Positions 9,229 to 17,950 of a stretch of 36,722 bases of DNA are shown here, piece after piece (position 1 is the stretch's first letter; each line of letters opens with the position of its first letter). Location of the stretch: assembly GCA_035715725.1 (NCBI GenBank), contig DASTKT010000198.1, positions 1-36,722 on the forward strand, given 5' to 3'. A program made the translations under genes and the position numbers. Source of the stretch: JADGGV01 sp035715725 (GTDB lineage Bacteria > Gemmatimonadota > Gemmatimonadetes > Longimicrobiales > RSA9). Under the pieces are notes generated by a model. That model worked only from the letters and a program-made list of their open reading frames with translations, did no database searches and was not told the origin of the DNA.

Positions 9229-10743
9229 ATGCGCGCAATGACGTCCCGAAGGCCGGTCCGCCACTCGCGTCCGGCGACCCTCCTCGCCGTGCTCGCGCTC
9301 CTCGCGCCGGCGCCGGCGCTCGCCCAGGTCCAGACCGACCGCTTCGAGCCGATCCGCGCGAAGATCCGCGAGGCCATCGCGGAGGGCGAGGTCCCGTCGG
9401 TCGCCGTGGCCGTCGCGCAGCACGGCCGCATCGTCTGGGAGGAGGGCTTCGGGCTGGCGAACCGCGAGCGCAACCTCCCGGCGACGGCGCAGACGCCCTA
9501 CTCGCTGGCGTCGATCTCGAAGCCGTTCACGGCGACGGCGCTGATGCAGCTCGTCGAGGAGGGGAAGATCGACCTGGACCACCCGGCGAACGACTACCTC
9601 GGCGCGGCGAAGATCACCGGTCTCGCGGGCGACGCCTCCGGCGCCACCGTCCGGCGGGTCATGAACCACACCGCGGGGCTGCCGCTGCACTACCAGTTCT
9701 TCTACGCGGGCGACCCGTACCAGCGCGTGAACATGGACACGGCGATCGCGCGCTACGCGATCCTGGTGAACCCGCCCGGCCAGCTCTGGGAGTACTCGAA
9801 CCTCGGCTACGGCATCCTCGACTACATCATCGAGCGGACGTCCGGCACCTCCTACGAGGCGTTCATGCAGCAGCGCGTCTTCGAGCCGCTCGGTCTGACG
9901 CAGACGTTCATCGGCACGGGCGCGGGGCACGACGAGGCCGCCGTCCGCTACGACACCGCCGGCAAGCCGGTCCCCTTCTACGACTTCGACCACCGCGGCG
10001 GCTCCGCCGTCTGGGCGAGCGCCCACGACCTCGTGCGCTTCGGGATGTTCCACCTGAAGGATCACCTGAAGGGGCAGCAGCGGATCCTGAAGGACGCGAC
10101 GCTGGACGAGATGCACCGGCTGCAGTCGCCGCCCGGCTCCGAGCTCGGTTACGGCCTCGGCTGGATCGTGACGCCCGGATACAACGGCTACCTGCGCGTC
10201 AGCCACACGGGCGGCATGCCCGGCGTCGCGACCGCGCTCACGCTCTACCCGGAGGCGGACCTCGCCATCGTCGTGCTGCTGAACGCGACGAAGCCGCTCA
10301 GCGCCATCGTGACTGACGACATCGCGGAGGTCGTGCTCGGGCAGAAGTTCGCGGAAGGGCGGAAGGCGGAGCGGGCCAGGCGGGAGGCGGAGGCGAAGGC
10401 CGCGCCGACGTCGCCGGCGGCCGGACTCCTCGGCGAGTGGCGGGGCACGGTCCGCACCTACTCGGGCACCGTCCCGCTCTCGCTGACGGTCAAGCCCGAC
10501 GGCGACGTGCACGTCAAGTTGGGCGCCGCGATGCCGACACTTGTAAGCGAGACGACGTTCGGCAAGGCGGATCTGACCGGCCTGTTCCCCGGCCAGCTCC
10601 CGACGGCGGACGCCGAGCGGCATCCGGCGGTCGAGCTGCAGCTGCACCTGCGCGGCGCCACGCTGGCCGGCGAGGCGACGGCGATGAGCCGGACGCTCGG
10701 CGCCATCACCTCCTACGTCGAGCTGACGCGGAAGGCGCCGTAG
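9229..10743 (+). CDS. Secreted SxxK serine hydrolase (beta-lactamase/PBP4-like family)
   Basis: Exported hydrolase of 504 residues: signal peptide ending near LAPAPALAQ, catalytic domain about 38-380, and a C-terminal beta-rich domain about 397-504. The three class-C-type motifs are present: S95-I-S-K98 (nucleophile and general base), Y189-S-N, and H326-T-G. The family includes esterases, D-aminopeptidases and PBP-like enzymes, and nothing here points to antibiotic resistance. The ATG at 9229 gives the best signal peptide; an ATG at 9238 is also possible, and neither has a strong ribosome site. It ends 9 bases from a convergent small gene. The family is sure, the substrate is not known. Confidence 0.92.
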   Translation: MRAMTSRRPVRHSRPATLLAVLALLAPAPALAQVQTDRFEPIRAKIREAIAEGEVPSVAVAVAQHGRIVWEEGFGLANRERNLPATAQTPYSLASISKPFTATALMQLVEEGKIDLDHPANDYLGAAKITGLAGDASGATVRRVMNHTAGLPLHYQFFYAGDPYQRVNMDTAIARYAILVNPPGQLWEYSNLGYGILDYIIERTSGTSYEAFMQQRVFEPLGLTQTFIGTGAGHDEAAVRYDTAGKPVPFYDFDHRGGSAVWASAHDLVRFGMFHLKDHLKGQQRILKDATLDEMHRLQSPPGSELGYGLGWIVTPGYNGYLRVSHTGGMPGVATALTLYPEADLAIVVLLNATKPLSAIVTDDIAEVVLGQKFAEGRKAERARREAEAKAAPTSPAAGLLGEWRGTVRTYSGTVPLSLTVKPDGDVHVKLGAAMPTLVSETTFGKADLTGLFPGQLPTADAERHPAVELQLHLRGATLAGEATAMSRTLGAITSYVELTRKAP

Positions 10744-10752
10744 CCGGCGCGC

Positions 10753-10929
10753 TCACCGCGGCCGCACCACCGCGAGGAACGCGAGCTGGACGGCGCGCAC
10801 GCCGAGGACGGTCAGCCCGGCGGCGAAGAGGATGGCCGAGATCAGCAGTGGGGCCGGCAGGCCGAGCACGACGCCATTGATGTACGCGTGCACGGCATGC
10901 GCCAGCCACGGCATTACCTGGTCGGGCAT
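10753..10929 (-). CDS. Small membrane protein, 58 residues, unknown family
   Basis: Reading the minus strand from the ATG at 10929 gives MPDQVMPWLAHAVHAYINGV and then a hydrophobic stretch (about residues 20-52) containing APLLISAILFAAGLTVLGV, ending VVRPR. Third codon positions are almost all G or C, as in neighbouring genes. GGGGG stands about 6 bases upstream as a possible ribosome site. It has one or two membrane segments. It converges on the serine hydrolase gene with 9 bases between stops and diverges from the lipoprotein gene. I do not recognise a family, and no function is assigned. Confidence 0.6.
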   Translation of the reverse strand: MPDQVMPWLAHAVHAYINGVVLGLPAPLLISAILFAAGLTVLGVRAVQLAFLAVVRPR

Positions 10930-11136
10930 GAAGCACCCCCGGTGAAGCCTTCGAGGTCCTGTTGGAGCTTGCGCACTTCGAGTGTCGGCACCCGTCGCGC
11001 CGGGCTTGAGTCCGGCGCCTCCCCGGCCGCGGGACGTCCGGCCCGCCGCCGTGCCCGGACCGGCCGCTCATCTCGCCGGGAGAGCGCGACGCGCGGGGGC
11101 GTCGCGTGCCGGCCTCGAATCGACCTGGAGACCCAC
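10930..11136. other. Divergent upstream region between small membrane protein and lipoprotein
   Basis: This 207-bp gap must hold the start signals of two divergent genes. I see no clear -35/-10 pair. A stem of 8 bp (11085-11092 with 11099-11106, loop GCGGGG) lies about 30 bases before the lipoprotein ATG, just ahead of its ribosome site. Its position could affect translation of the lipoprotein. Confidence 0.35.
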
Positions 11137-11640
11137 ATGAAGCGTGCGTCCATCCTCCTTCTCTCGCTCCTGCTCGCCGGGTGCGGCTCGGACAAGGCCA
11201 GCGGCCCGACCGGGACGGACCCGGGCGGTGACACCGGCCCGGGCACCGGCCCCGGGCCCGGAACGGACCCGGGCTCCAACCCCGGCACCAGCCAGCCGCG
11301 CTTCACGCCCGGCACGTACGGGTTCCGCCTCACCGTCTTCCCGGGCGCGAACGGGAACACCTCCTCGAGCTACGTGACGAAGGTCGTCCTCGCGTTCCCG
11401 GTCCGCGATTCCCTCACGCTGCAGCTCACGCAGTTCGGGCTGCCGTTCAACACGCAGAGCTTCGGCGGCGCCTGGAACGGCGACGCGTACCCGATCCGCA
11501 TGCGCCGCTCGGACACCGCGGGCACGGTCACGGCGCTGGTCCGGCCGCCGGCCGCCGGGGACACGTCCGGACTGCCGCGCTGCGAGGCGCAGTACAGCGG
11601 CGAGGAAGGCTCCGCGCTGTGCTCGTTCACGACGCCCTGA
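11137..11640 (+). CDS. Putative lipoprotein of unknown function
   Basis: Predicted lipoprotein of 167 residues. The signal MKRASILLLSLLLAGC has a lipobox LAGC with the lipidated cysteine at position 16. Residues about 22-50 are a low-complexity linker of Gly, Pro, Thr and Asp, which would act as a flexible tether. The remainder (about 52-167) looks beta-rich, with two cysteines near the C-terminus that could form a disulfide. TGGAG stands 6 bases before the ATG. The next gene begins 7 bases after the stop, so they are probably co-transcribed. I do not recognise the globular domain. Confidence 0.82.
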   Translation: MKRASILLLSLLLAGCGSDKASGPTGTDPGGDTGPGTGPGPGTDPGSNPGTSQPRFTPGTYGFRLTVFPGANGNTSSSYVTKVVLAFPVRDSLTLQLTQFGLPFNTQSFGGAWNGDAYPIRMRRSDTAGTVTALVRPPAAGDTSGLPRCEAQYSGEEGSALCSFTTP

Positions 11641-11647
11641 TGGCCGC

Positions 11648-13159
11648 GTGAGTCGCCCGCTGCCGGCGGTGCTGGCCGCCGCACCGCCGACGCCGGCCCC
11701 GGCGCCGCCGGCGCGCGTGGCGCCGGCGCGCGCGGCGCATCGCTTCGCCATCCCGACGCTGCTCGCCTACCTCGTCGTCGCCGGCGTCGGGACGCTCTAC
11801 CACGAGCCGTGGCGCGACGAGGCGCAGCAGTGGCTGATCGCGCGGGACCTGAACCTCTTCGGCATCTTCCGCCAGATGGGGTACGAGGGCACGCCCGCCC
11901 TCACCCACCTGCTCGTGGCGCCGCTCGCGCGGCTCGGGCTCCCGTACGCCGCCCAGAACGCGCTCGTCCTGCTCCTGGCCGCGGCCGCCGTCGGCGTCTT
12001 CCTCTACGCCGCGCCGTTCCCCCGCCTCACCCGCGTGCTCTTCGCGTTCTCGTTCTGGATGACCTACGAGTACGCGGTGAAGGCGCGCGTCTACACGCTC
12101 GGCATCCTCCTCCTGTTCCTCGTGGCGACGGCGTACCCGCGGCGCTTCCGCCGTCCGCTCCTCTACGCGGTGCTCGTGGCGCTGCTCGCCAACACGACGC
12201 TGCATTTCCTGGCGATGTCGCTCGGACTCGGGCTGGCCTACCTCGTCGAGTGCGCCAGGTCCAGGCGCTTCGACCGCGCGGCCGTCAACGCCCTGGGCGT
12301 GATGGTGGCCGGCGGCGCCATCGCGGCGCTGCAGATCGTGCCGCCCGCGGACGAGATGTACCACGCCCAGGGCTTCACCTGGGAGCCGAGGAACGTGCTG
12401 GAGGCGATCCACTGGATGTTCGCGGCGGACCCGACCGCGGCCGGGCCGGTCTGGCCGTTCCTGACGGCGTTCGCCTGCCTCGCGCTCGCCGCGGTGCTCC
12501 TCGCGCTGCGCGAGCGGCCGCTCGTCTTCCTCGCCGTAGGTACCGCGCTGGCGCTGAACGTGGCGCTCTGGACGTTCCGCCTCATGATCCCGCCGCGGCA
12601 CCCGGGGATCGCGTTCATGATCCTGGTCACCGGGCTCTGGCTCGCCGCCGGCGAGACGCCGACGCGGCGCTGGACCTGGGGCGTACGCGCGCTCACCGCT
12701 TCGCTCGCCCTCGCCACCGCGTTCGGCGCGCTCCTCCTCCGCCTCGAGGTCCGCACACCGTTCTCCGGCTCCGTCGACATGGGCCGCTACATCGCCCGCT
12801 GCGTGCCGGAGTCCGCGCCGCTCGCCGCCTACGACGCCGCGCGCGTCGAGTCCGTGCTCCCGTACCTGCCGGCGCGCGTGGTCTGGCGGGCGGGTGAGGG
12901 GCGCTGGGGCACGTTCACGACGTGGGACGTCACCTACCTCCGGTCCCGCGGAGTCTCGTCGGCCGAGGCCATGGAGGACATCCGCGCGCGGTTCGTCGCC
13001 GGGCCGCGGCCGTACATCCTCGCGCCGCAGCCGCTCCCCGCCGCGGCCACGGCCGGCTGGCGGCTCGCCCACGCGTCGCTCGCGCTCATGCGCAGCGAGG
13101 CGGTGTTCCTGTACGCCCCCGGCACCGCGCCCGCGGGTCGCTCGGCCGGCTGCATGTGA
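11648..13159 (+). CDS. Polytopic membrane protein, glycosyltransferase 39/ArnT-like
   Basis: Integral membrane protein of 503 residues with around ten hydrophobic segments between residue 33 and about 370, then a soluble C-terminal part of about 130 residues. The first loop after membrane segment 1 carries YHEPWRDEAQQW (residues 51-62); an acidic pair there (D57-E58) is the typical catalytic or metal site of GT-C enzymes that use polyprenyl-phosphate sugars. Assignment to the RgtA/ArnT/PMT-like group rests on that motif and topology, so it is moderate. The GTG start is uncertain: no good ribosome site is seen, and GTG codons at 11669 or 11718 would remove a Pro/Ala-rich N-terminus. It is probably expressed with the lipoprotein 7 bases upstream. 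Confidence 0.7.
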   Translation: MSRPLPAVLAAAPPTPAPAPPARVAPARAAHRFAIPTLLAYLVVAGVGTLYHEPWRDEAQQWLIARDLNLFGIFRQMGYEGTPALTHLLVAPLARLGLPYAAQNALVLLLAAAAVGVFLYAAPFPRLTRVLFAFSFWMTYEYAVKARVYTLGILLLFLVATAYPRRFRRPLLYAVLVALLANTTLHFLAMSLGLGLAYLVECARSRRFDRAAVNALGVMVAGGAIAALQIVPPADEMYHAQGFTWEPRNVLEAIHWMFAADPTAAGPVWPFLTAFACLALAAVLLALRERPLVFLAVGTALALNVALWTFRLMIPPRHPGIAFMILVTGLWLAAGETPTRRWTWGVRALTASLALATAFGALLLRLEVRTPFSGSVDMGRYIARCVPESAPLAAYDAARVESVLPYLPARVVWRAGEGRWGTFTTWDVTYLRSRGVSSAEAMEDIRARFVAGPRPYILAPQPLPAAATAGWRLAHASLALMRSEAVFLYAPGTAPAGRSAGCM

Positions 13160-13492
13160 GCCGGCGACGTCGTCGCCTCCGGCCGCCGGCGTGAGCCGGC
13201 GCCGCGGCGGCGGGGGCGCGCGGCCGGTCGCGCGCCGCCCTCCGGCGAGGCGCCGCCGGCTCCGGTCGCCGCGCCGCGCCGCCGGCCCCGGCCGCCGCGC
13301 CGCCGCGAACAAACGCGTTCTTCCACATCGGAACCTCACGCCGCCAGGGGTTTATCTCCTCTAGCCACCGACATTGAAGCCCACGCGCGACGACGCAAGC
13401 CAACCCCGGGCCCGGTCGGCGGCAATATCATCGAAAGGAACGGAAAACCGAGTGCCGACCCACGGGGTGCGCTCACCAAGCTGCGAGGATTC
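13160..13492. other. 333-bp GC-extreme intergenic region
   Basis: The first half (13160-13310) is nearly pure G and C. It includes a 7-bp stem with loop GTGA (13184-13190/13195-13201) that may end the upstream transcript. The second half is less GC-rich, with short AT patches near 13350 and 13424 (TATCAT at 13426-13431 resembles a -10 box but has no matching -35). The promoter of the L,D-transpeptidase gene is most likely here. No small gene is convincing. Confidence 0.4.
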
Positions 13493-14329
13493 ATGCGTCA
13501 ACACCTGCTCCCGCTCGCCCTCGGCGTAGTCTTGATCGGCACGGGCGGCGCGCTGCCCCTGAGCCCCCGCGTCGCCGCGGCGCGCACCGCCGCGGACGCC
13601 GCCGGCGCGTCGGTCGCCGCCGCCGCCGTCGCGACGCCCCCCGTGCTCGGTCAGCCGCTCGCGCCGACCCCCGTCGCCACGACGGCGACGGCGACCGGCG
13701 CGCGCAACGACCTGGTCGATGACGCACTGAGCGCGCTCCGCTCCCGTGTCGGCCGCCTCAGTCACCCCGAGGCGCTGCGCTACGCCTTCCAGGCGTACTA
13801 CAACTACCGGGCGGCGCATCCGGGGCAGGTCCGCAAGCCCTACCTCTACTTCGTCGACTACGGGCTCTCCAGCAGCACCCCGCGCGGCTACGTCTTCAAC
13901 ATGGCCACGCTCAAGGTCGTCGATGGGCCGTTCACCGTCGCCCACGGCCGCGGGTCGTCCGGCGGCTCCGGTGTGCCGACGCGCTTCTCGAACGCATCCG
14001 GCAGCGGCGCCTCCTCGCTCGGGCTCTACCTCGCGCAGGAGACCTACGCGTTCAGCGGCCATTCCGCCGGGCGCCTCTACCACTCCATCGGCATGCGGCT
14101 GCGCGGCCTCGACGACCGCTACAACGACCGCGCCCGCGCCCGTGGCGTCGTGGTCCACGGCGCGCCGTACGTCACGGCGTCCCGCGCCGGCCGGAGCCAG
14201 GGCTGCCCGGCCATGGAGCAGGCCCGCGCGCGCCGCCTGATCCCGATGCTCTCGAACGGCAGCCTCGTCTTCCTGTTCTCCCCCCGCGACGCCGGGTTCC
14301 TCCGGCAGGCGGAGTGGGTGAACGGCTGA
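13493..14329 (+). CDS. Murein L,D-transpeptidase catalytic domain protein (YkuD_2 type)
   Basis: Exported protein of 278 residues. An N-terminal hydrophobic segment is followed by an Ala-rich linker, then a YkuD_2-type domain from about residue 80. Diagnostic stretches are YFVDYGLSSSTPRGYVFNM, VAHGRGSSGGSGVPTRFSN and the active site VVHG (H222) with RSQGCPAM (C238). YkuD enzymes form a cysteine acyl-enzyme with a peptidoglycan tetrapeptide and make 3-3 cross-links or attach proteins. The YkuD_2 branch is less studied, so the exact reaction is inferred. GAGGAT lies just before the ATG. The gene stands alone, with a strong intrinsic terminator 90 bases after the stop. Confidence 0.88.
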   Translation: MRQHLLPLALGVVLIGTGGALPLSPRVAAARTAADAAGASVAAAAVATPPVLGQPLAPTPVATTATATGARNDLVDDALSALRSRVGRLSHPEALRYAFQAYYNYRAAHPGQVRKPYLYFVDYGLSSSTPRGYVFNMATLKVVDGPFTVAHGRGSSGGSGVPTRFSNASGSGASSLGLYLAQETYAFSGHSAGRLYHSIGMRLRGLDDRYNDRARARGVVVHGAPYVTASRAGRSQGCPAMEQARARRLIPMLSNGSLVFLFSPRDAGFLRQAEWVNG

Positions 14330-14418
14330 GCCGCCGCAGCGCCGCGTCGGAGTGAGCGGCGCCCCGCCCGACCGAGCGGCGCCCCGCCCAATGATCCTGG
14401 CCCGGCGCTGAGTGGGCC

Positions 14419-14454
14419 GCGAGCCCCGGAGATTCCCCGGGGCTCGCGCTTTTT
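14419..14454 (+). terminator. Intrinsic terminator of the L,D-transpeptidase gene
   Basis: A perfect 11-bp stem (14419-14429 with 14437-14447, 7-nt loop) is followed after two bases by five T residues (14450-14454). This is a textbook Rho-independent terminator for plus-strand transcription. Confidence 0.9.
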
Positions 14455-14575
14455 CGCCTGCCCCCCGCGCCGGCCGCCCGATCCCTACTGCCGGACCCCG
14501 GCCGCCAGGCCGCCGGCGGCGCCGCCGGCGCCGGCCCCCGCCGGACGGTCACCACCTCCTCGCGCGCGCGATACC

Positions 14576-14869
14576 GCTCTGTCTGCGGGAAGTGTTGGTG
14601 ACGTCGCGGCCGGGGCCGTGACGCCGCGGCGGGGAAGGCGAGCGTCGCGGCCGGGAACGCCGGCGGGAGCGCCGGCTGGCAGCCGGAGCGGCGGCTGGCG
14701 GCGGGAGCGGCGGCTGGCGGCGGGAGCGGCGGCTTGCGGCCGGGGGCGGCGGCTTGCGGCTGGCAGCCGGAGCGGCGGCTTGCGGCGGGAGCGGCGGCTG
14801 GCGGCGCCCGGGCCGGCCACGGGCGGCGCTCGACCCGGCCGGGCCACCAACACTTCCCGCGGACAGAGC
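14576..14869. repeat. 25-bp inverted repeat enclosing a 19-bp tandem array
   Basis: Bases 14576-14600 and 14845-14869 are reverse complements with one mismatch. Between them, 14666-14806 is a tandem array of seven copies of a 19-bp unit starting GGAGCGGCGGC. Copies begin at 14666, 14685, 14704, 14723, 14743, 14769 and 14788; one has a 1-base and one a 7-base insertion. The unit length is not a multiple of three and no gene-like frame is maintained. The whole is 294 bp and lies between a terminator and the response-regulator gene. It could be a small non-autonomous mobile element, a structured RNA or a protein-binding array; no transposase or clear target duplication is visible. Confidence 0.75.
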
Positions 14870-15145
14870 CACAGGTTTGCCCGGGGCGCGCTAACCCCAA
14901 CCTCCGCCACCACTTCCGTTCGTGCCCGCGACGCGGCGTCCCAAAATCGGACACCCGCCGGCCCCGCCGCCGCCGCCGCCCAACCGGAGATTGCGCGCCG
15001 CGCCGCGACGGAACGCCGCCGCGGCTCGGCGGTATGCACCTTTCCTGGGCGCAGGGCGTCGCCGGGGTGCCGGCGGCGGCGCAGCGAGGCGCCCGCATCG
15101 ACCCGCGCGCGGCCGGTCCGCCGCGCCTCCCGACCTCTGGAAAAC
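14870..15145 (+). other. Upstream region of the two-component operon
   Basis: 276 bases between the inverted-repeat element and the NtrC-type gene. The open frame runs through here but has Arg/Pro-rich, gene-unlike composition, so I treat it as non-coding. I found no convincing sigma-70 or sigma-54 (GG-N10-GC) promoter. The promoter of the regulator-kinase operon must lie here or inside the repeat element. Confidence 0.35.
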
Positions 15146-16513
15146 ATGGCCGAGACTACCCGCGTCCTGATTGCCGACGACCAGCCGGACGTCCTCGAGG
15201 CGCTGCGCCTCCTGCTGAAGGGGGAGGGCTTCGAGACGGAGACCGCCACATCGCCGGCGGGGATCCTCGCCGCGCTGGAGCGGTGGGAGTACGACGCCGT
15301 GCTGATGGACCTGAACTACGCGCGCGACACGACGTCGGGGAAGGAAGGGCTGGACCTGGTCACGAAGATCCAGGCGCTGGACTCGACGCTGCCGATCGTG
15401 GTGATGACGGCGTGGGGGAGCGTGGCTGGGGCGGTGGAGGCGATCCGGCGGGGCGCGCGCGACTACATCGAGAAGCCGTGGGACAACTCGCGGCTGATCG
15501 CGACGCTGCGGACGCAGTCGGAGCTGGGGCGGGTGATGCGGGAGAGCCAGCGGTTGAAGCAGGAGAACAGGCTGCTGCGCAAGAAGGACGACCTGCCGGA
15601 GATGATCGCGGACTCGCGGGCGATGCAGAACGTGCTGCGGCTGATCGAGCGGGTGGCGGCGTCGGATGCGAACGTGCTGATCACGGGCGAGCACGGGACG
15701 GGGAAGGAAGTCGTCGCCCGGCGGCTGCACGCGCTGTCGAACCGGGCGGACAAGCCGCTGATCGCGGTGAACGTGGGCGGGCTGTCGGAGGGCGTGTTCG
15801 AGTCGGAGATGTTCGGGCACGTGAAGGGCGCGTTCACGGACGCGAAGACGGACCGGGTCGGCTACTTCGAGCTGGCGGACAAGGGGACGCTGTTCCTGGA
15901 CGAGATCGGCAACCTGAACGCGAAGCAGCAGGCGCGGCTGCTGCGCGTGCTGCAGACGGGCGAGATGCAGCGGGTCGGCTCGAGCAAGACGCGCAAGGTG
16001 GACGTGCGCATCATCTCGGCGACGAACGCGGACATCCAGCAGGAGGTCGACGAGGGGCGCTTCCGCGAGGACCTGCTCTACCGCCTGAACACGGTGGTGA
16101 TCGACCTCCCGCCGTTGCGGGATCGGGGCGAGGACATCGGCCTGCTGGCCGAGCACTTCCTCCGGCGCTTCGCGGGGAAGTACGGGCGGCGCTCGGCGGC
16201 GTTCGACGGGGAGGCGCGGCGCGCGCTGCAGGAGTACCGCTGGCCGGGGAACGTGCGGGAGCTGGAGCACGTGCTCGAGCGGGGCATCCTGATGGCGCCG
16301 GGGGACACGGTCCGGGCGGAGGACCTGGGGCTGGCGGGGCGCCGGGCGGGCGCGCCGGCGCTGGACGAGATGACGCTCGAGGAGGCCGAGCAACTCCTCA
16401 TCCGCAAGGCGCTGGAGCGGTACCAGGGGAACGTCTCGCGCGCGGCGGACGCGCTCGGCCTGAGCCGGAGCGCGCTCTACCGCAGGCTGCAGCAGTATGG
16501 AATCTCCACCTAG
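15146..16513 (+). CDS. NtrC-family response regulator (REC, AAA+, Fis HTH)
   Basis: Cytoplasmic transcription regulator, 455 residues, complete. The receiver domain spans about 5-125 with acidic pair D11-D12 and phospho-acceptor D55 (VLMDLNY). The sigma-54-interaction AAA+ domain spans about 150-385, with Walker A GEHGTGKE (181-188), loop GAFTDA (228-233) and Walker B TLFLDEIG. A Fis-type helix-turn-helix sits at about 428-452 (NVSRAADALGLSRSALYRRL). The family normally has GAFTGA; the Asp in place of Gly is notable because this loop touches sigma-54. The ATG follows a weak CTGGA. The kinase gene starts inside its last codons (17-base overlap), so the pair is one operon and a cognate system. 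Targets unknown. Confidence 0.94.
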   Translation: MAETTRVLIADDQPDVLEALRLLLKGEGFETETATSPAGILAALERWEYDAVLMDLNYARDTTSGKEGLDLVTKIQALDSTLPIVVMTAWGSVAGAVEAIRRGARDYIEKPWDNSRLIATLRTQSELGRVMRESQRLKQENRLLRKKDDLPEMIADSRAMQNVLRLIERVAASDANVLITGEHGTGKEVVARRLHALSNRADKPLIAVNVGGLSEGVFESEMFGHVKGAFTDAKTDRVGYFELADKGTLFLDEIGNLNAKQQARLLRVLQTGEMQRVGSSKTRKVDVRIISATNADIQQEVDEGRFREDLLYRLNTVVIDLPPLRDRGEDIGLLAEHFLRRFAGKYGRRSAAFDGEARRALQEYRWPGNVRELEHVLERGILMAPGDTVRAEDLGLAGRRAGAPALDEMTLEEAEQLLIRKALERYQGNVSRAADALGLSRSALYRRLQQYGIST

Positions 16514-17900
16514 CCGCCGGCCGCCGCAGGAGCCGCTGGAGCGCTCGTGGATCGGCTTCGATGCGCGGATCCTGATCTGGGCGTTCATGGTCGGCCTGCC
16601 GGGGGCCGCCGTCTCGCTGATCCTCCTCTGGACCGGCGACTTCACGCCGAAGGTGCAGTGGACGCTGACGCTCGTCATCGTGGGCGGCTGGTGGGGCTTC
16701 GCCTCCGCGCTGCGGGACCGCGTCGTCCGGCCGCTCCAGACGCTCTCCAACCTGCTCGCCGCGCTCCTCGAGGGCGACTATTCGATCCGCTCCCGCGCGC
16801 CCCGCACCGACGACCCGCTCGGCCTGGCCTTCAACGAGGTGAACGCGCTCGGCCAGACGCTGCGCGAGCAGCGCCTGGGCGCCCTCGAGGCGACGGCGCT
16901 GCTCCGCAAGGTCATGGAGGAGATCGACGTCGCCATCTTCGCGTTCGACGATCTGGAGCTGCTGCGGCTGACGAACCGCGCGGGCGAGCGGCTCATGGCG
17001 CAGCCGGCCGAGCGGCTGCTGGGGCGCAGCGCCGAGGAGCTCGGCCTGTCCGACCCGCTGCAGGTCGAGGCCACGCGCACCGTCGACTTCACGTTCCCGG
17101 GCTCCGTCGGCCGCTTCGAGTTCCGGACGACGGGGTTCCGCCAGGGCGGCCTGCCGCACAAGCTGCTCGTCGTCGCCGACCTGTCGCGGACGCTGCGCGA
17201 GGAGGAGCGGAAGGCGTGGCAGCGGATCGTGCGCGTGCTCGGGCACGAGATCAACAACTCGCTGGCGCCGATCAAGTCGATCGCCGGTAGCCTGTCCAGC
17301 CTCGTCGCGCGCCAGCCGCGCCCCGCCGACCTGGACGACGACCTGCGCCAGGGGCTGGCGGTGATCCATACCCGCTCCGAGTCGCTCTCGCGCTTCATGG
17401 CATCCTACGCCCGGCTGGCGCGCCTGCCGGCCCCGGAGCTGGCGCCGGTGGACGTCGCCGATTGGGTGCGCCGCGGCGCCGGGCTCGAGACGCGCGTGCC
17501 GGTCGCCGTGTCGCCCGGGCCGCCAGCCGTGATCCACGCCGACGGCGACCAGCTCGACCAGCTCCTCATCAACCTGCTGCGCAACGCCGCGGACGCCTCG
17601 CTCGAGACGGGCGGCGGCGTGCGCGTCTCCTGGGGCTGGCGCGACGGCCAGCTCGAGCTGCTCGTGGAGGACGAGGGGCCCGGCATCGCCGACACCTCGA
17701 ACCTGTTCGTCCCCTTCTTCACGACCAAGCCGAACGGCTCGGGGATCGGCCTGGTGCTCTGCCGGCAGATCGCCGAGGCGCACGGCGGCTCGCTGGCGCT
17801 CGCGAACCGGCCGGGCGGCCGCGGCGCCCGCGCGCTCGTCCGCCTGCCGACGCCCGCCGCGCACCTCCCCGCAACGACGCCCGCCACGCACGTCCGCTGA
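16497..17900 (+). CDS. NtrB/NtrY-like sensor histidine kinase
   Basis: Membrane sensor kinase, 467 residues. Two transmembrane helices at about 27-49 and 55-75 are separated by a very short outside loop, so there is no large extracytoplasmic sensor. Then follow a HAMP-like linker (about 76-125), a PAS-like domain (about 130-230), a HisKA segment with phosphorylated H250 in LGHEINNSLAPIKS, and a HATPase domain with N box NLLRNAAD and G boxes DEGPGI and GSGIGLVLC. The GHEINN variant is typical of NtrY-type kinases. It overlaps the response regulator by 17 bases and probably depends on coupled translation. The signal is likely intracellular or membrane-derived; it is not known. Confidence 0.94.
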   Translation: MESPPSRRPPQEPLERSWIGFDARILIWAFMVGLPGAAVSLILLWTGDFTPKVQWTLTLVIVGGWWGFASALRDRVVRPLQTLSNLLAALLEGDYSIRSRAPRTDDPLGLAFNEVNALGQTLREQRLGALEATALLRKVMEEIDVAIFAFDDLELLRLTNRAGERLMAQPAERLLGRSAEELGLSDPLQVEATRTVDFTFPGSVGRFEFRTTGFRQGGLPHKLLVVADLSRTLREEERKAWQRIVRVLGHEINNSLAPIKSIAGSLSSLVARQPRPADLDDDLRQGLAVIHTRSESLSRFMASYARLARLPAPELAPVDVADWVRRGAGLETRVPVAVSPGPPAVIHADGDQLDQLLINLLRNAADASLETGGGVRVSWGWRDGQLELLVEDEGPGIADTSNLFVPFFTTKPNGSGIGLVLCRQIAEAHGGSLALANRPGGRGARALVRLPTPAAHLPATTPATHVR

Positions 17901-17950
17901 GCGACGGCGCCGGCACGAGCTTTCCGGCACCCGCGGTCCCGGAGGTACCC

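Noticed and set aside
13086..13403. Minus-strand open frame in the GC-extreme gap before the L,D-transpeptidase
   Set aside because: Ala/Arg/Gly-only composition caused by GC runs; no start signals or homology visible.
14412..15145. Possible Arg/Ala/Pro-rich proteins in the tandem-repeat region
   Set aside because: The 19-bp unit breaks frame, codon positions show no bias typical of the neighbours and no ribosome sites are seen.
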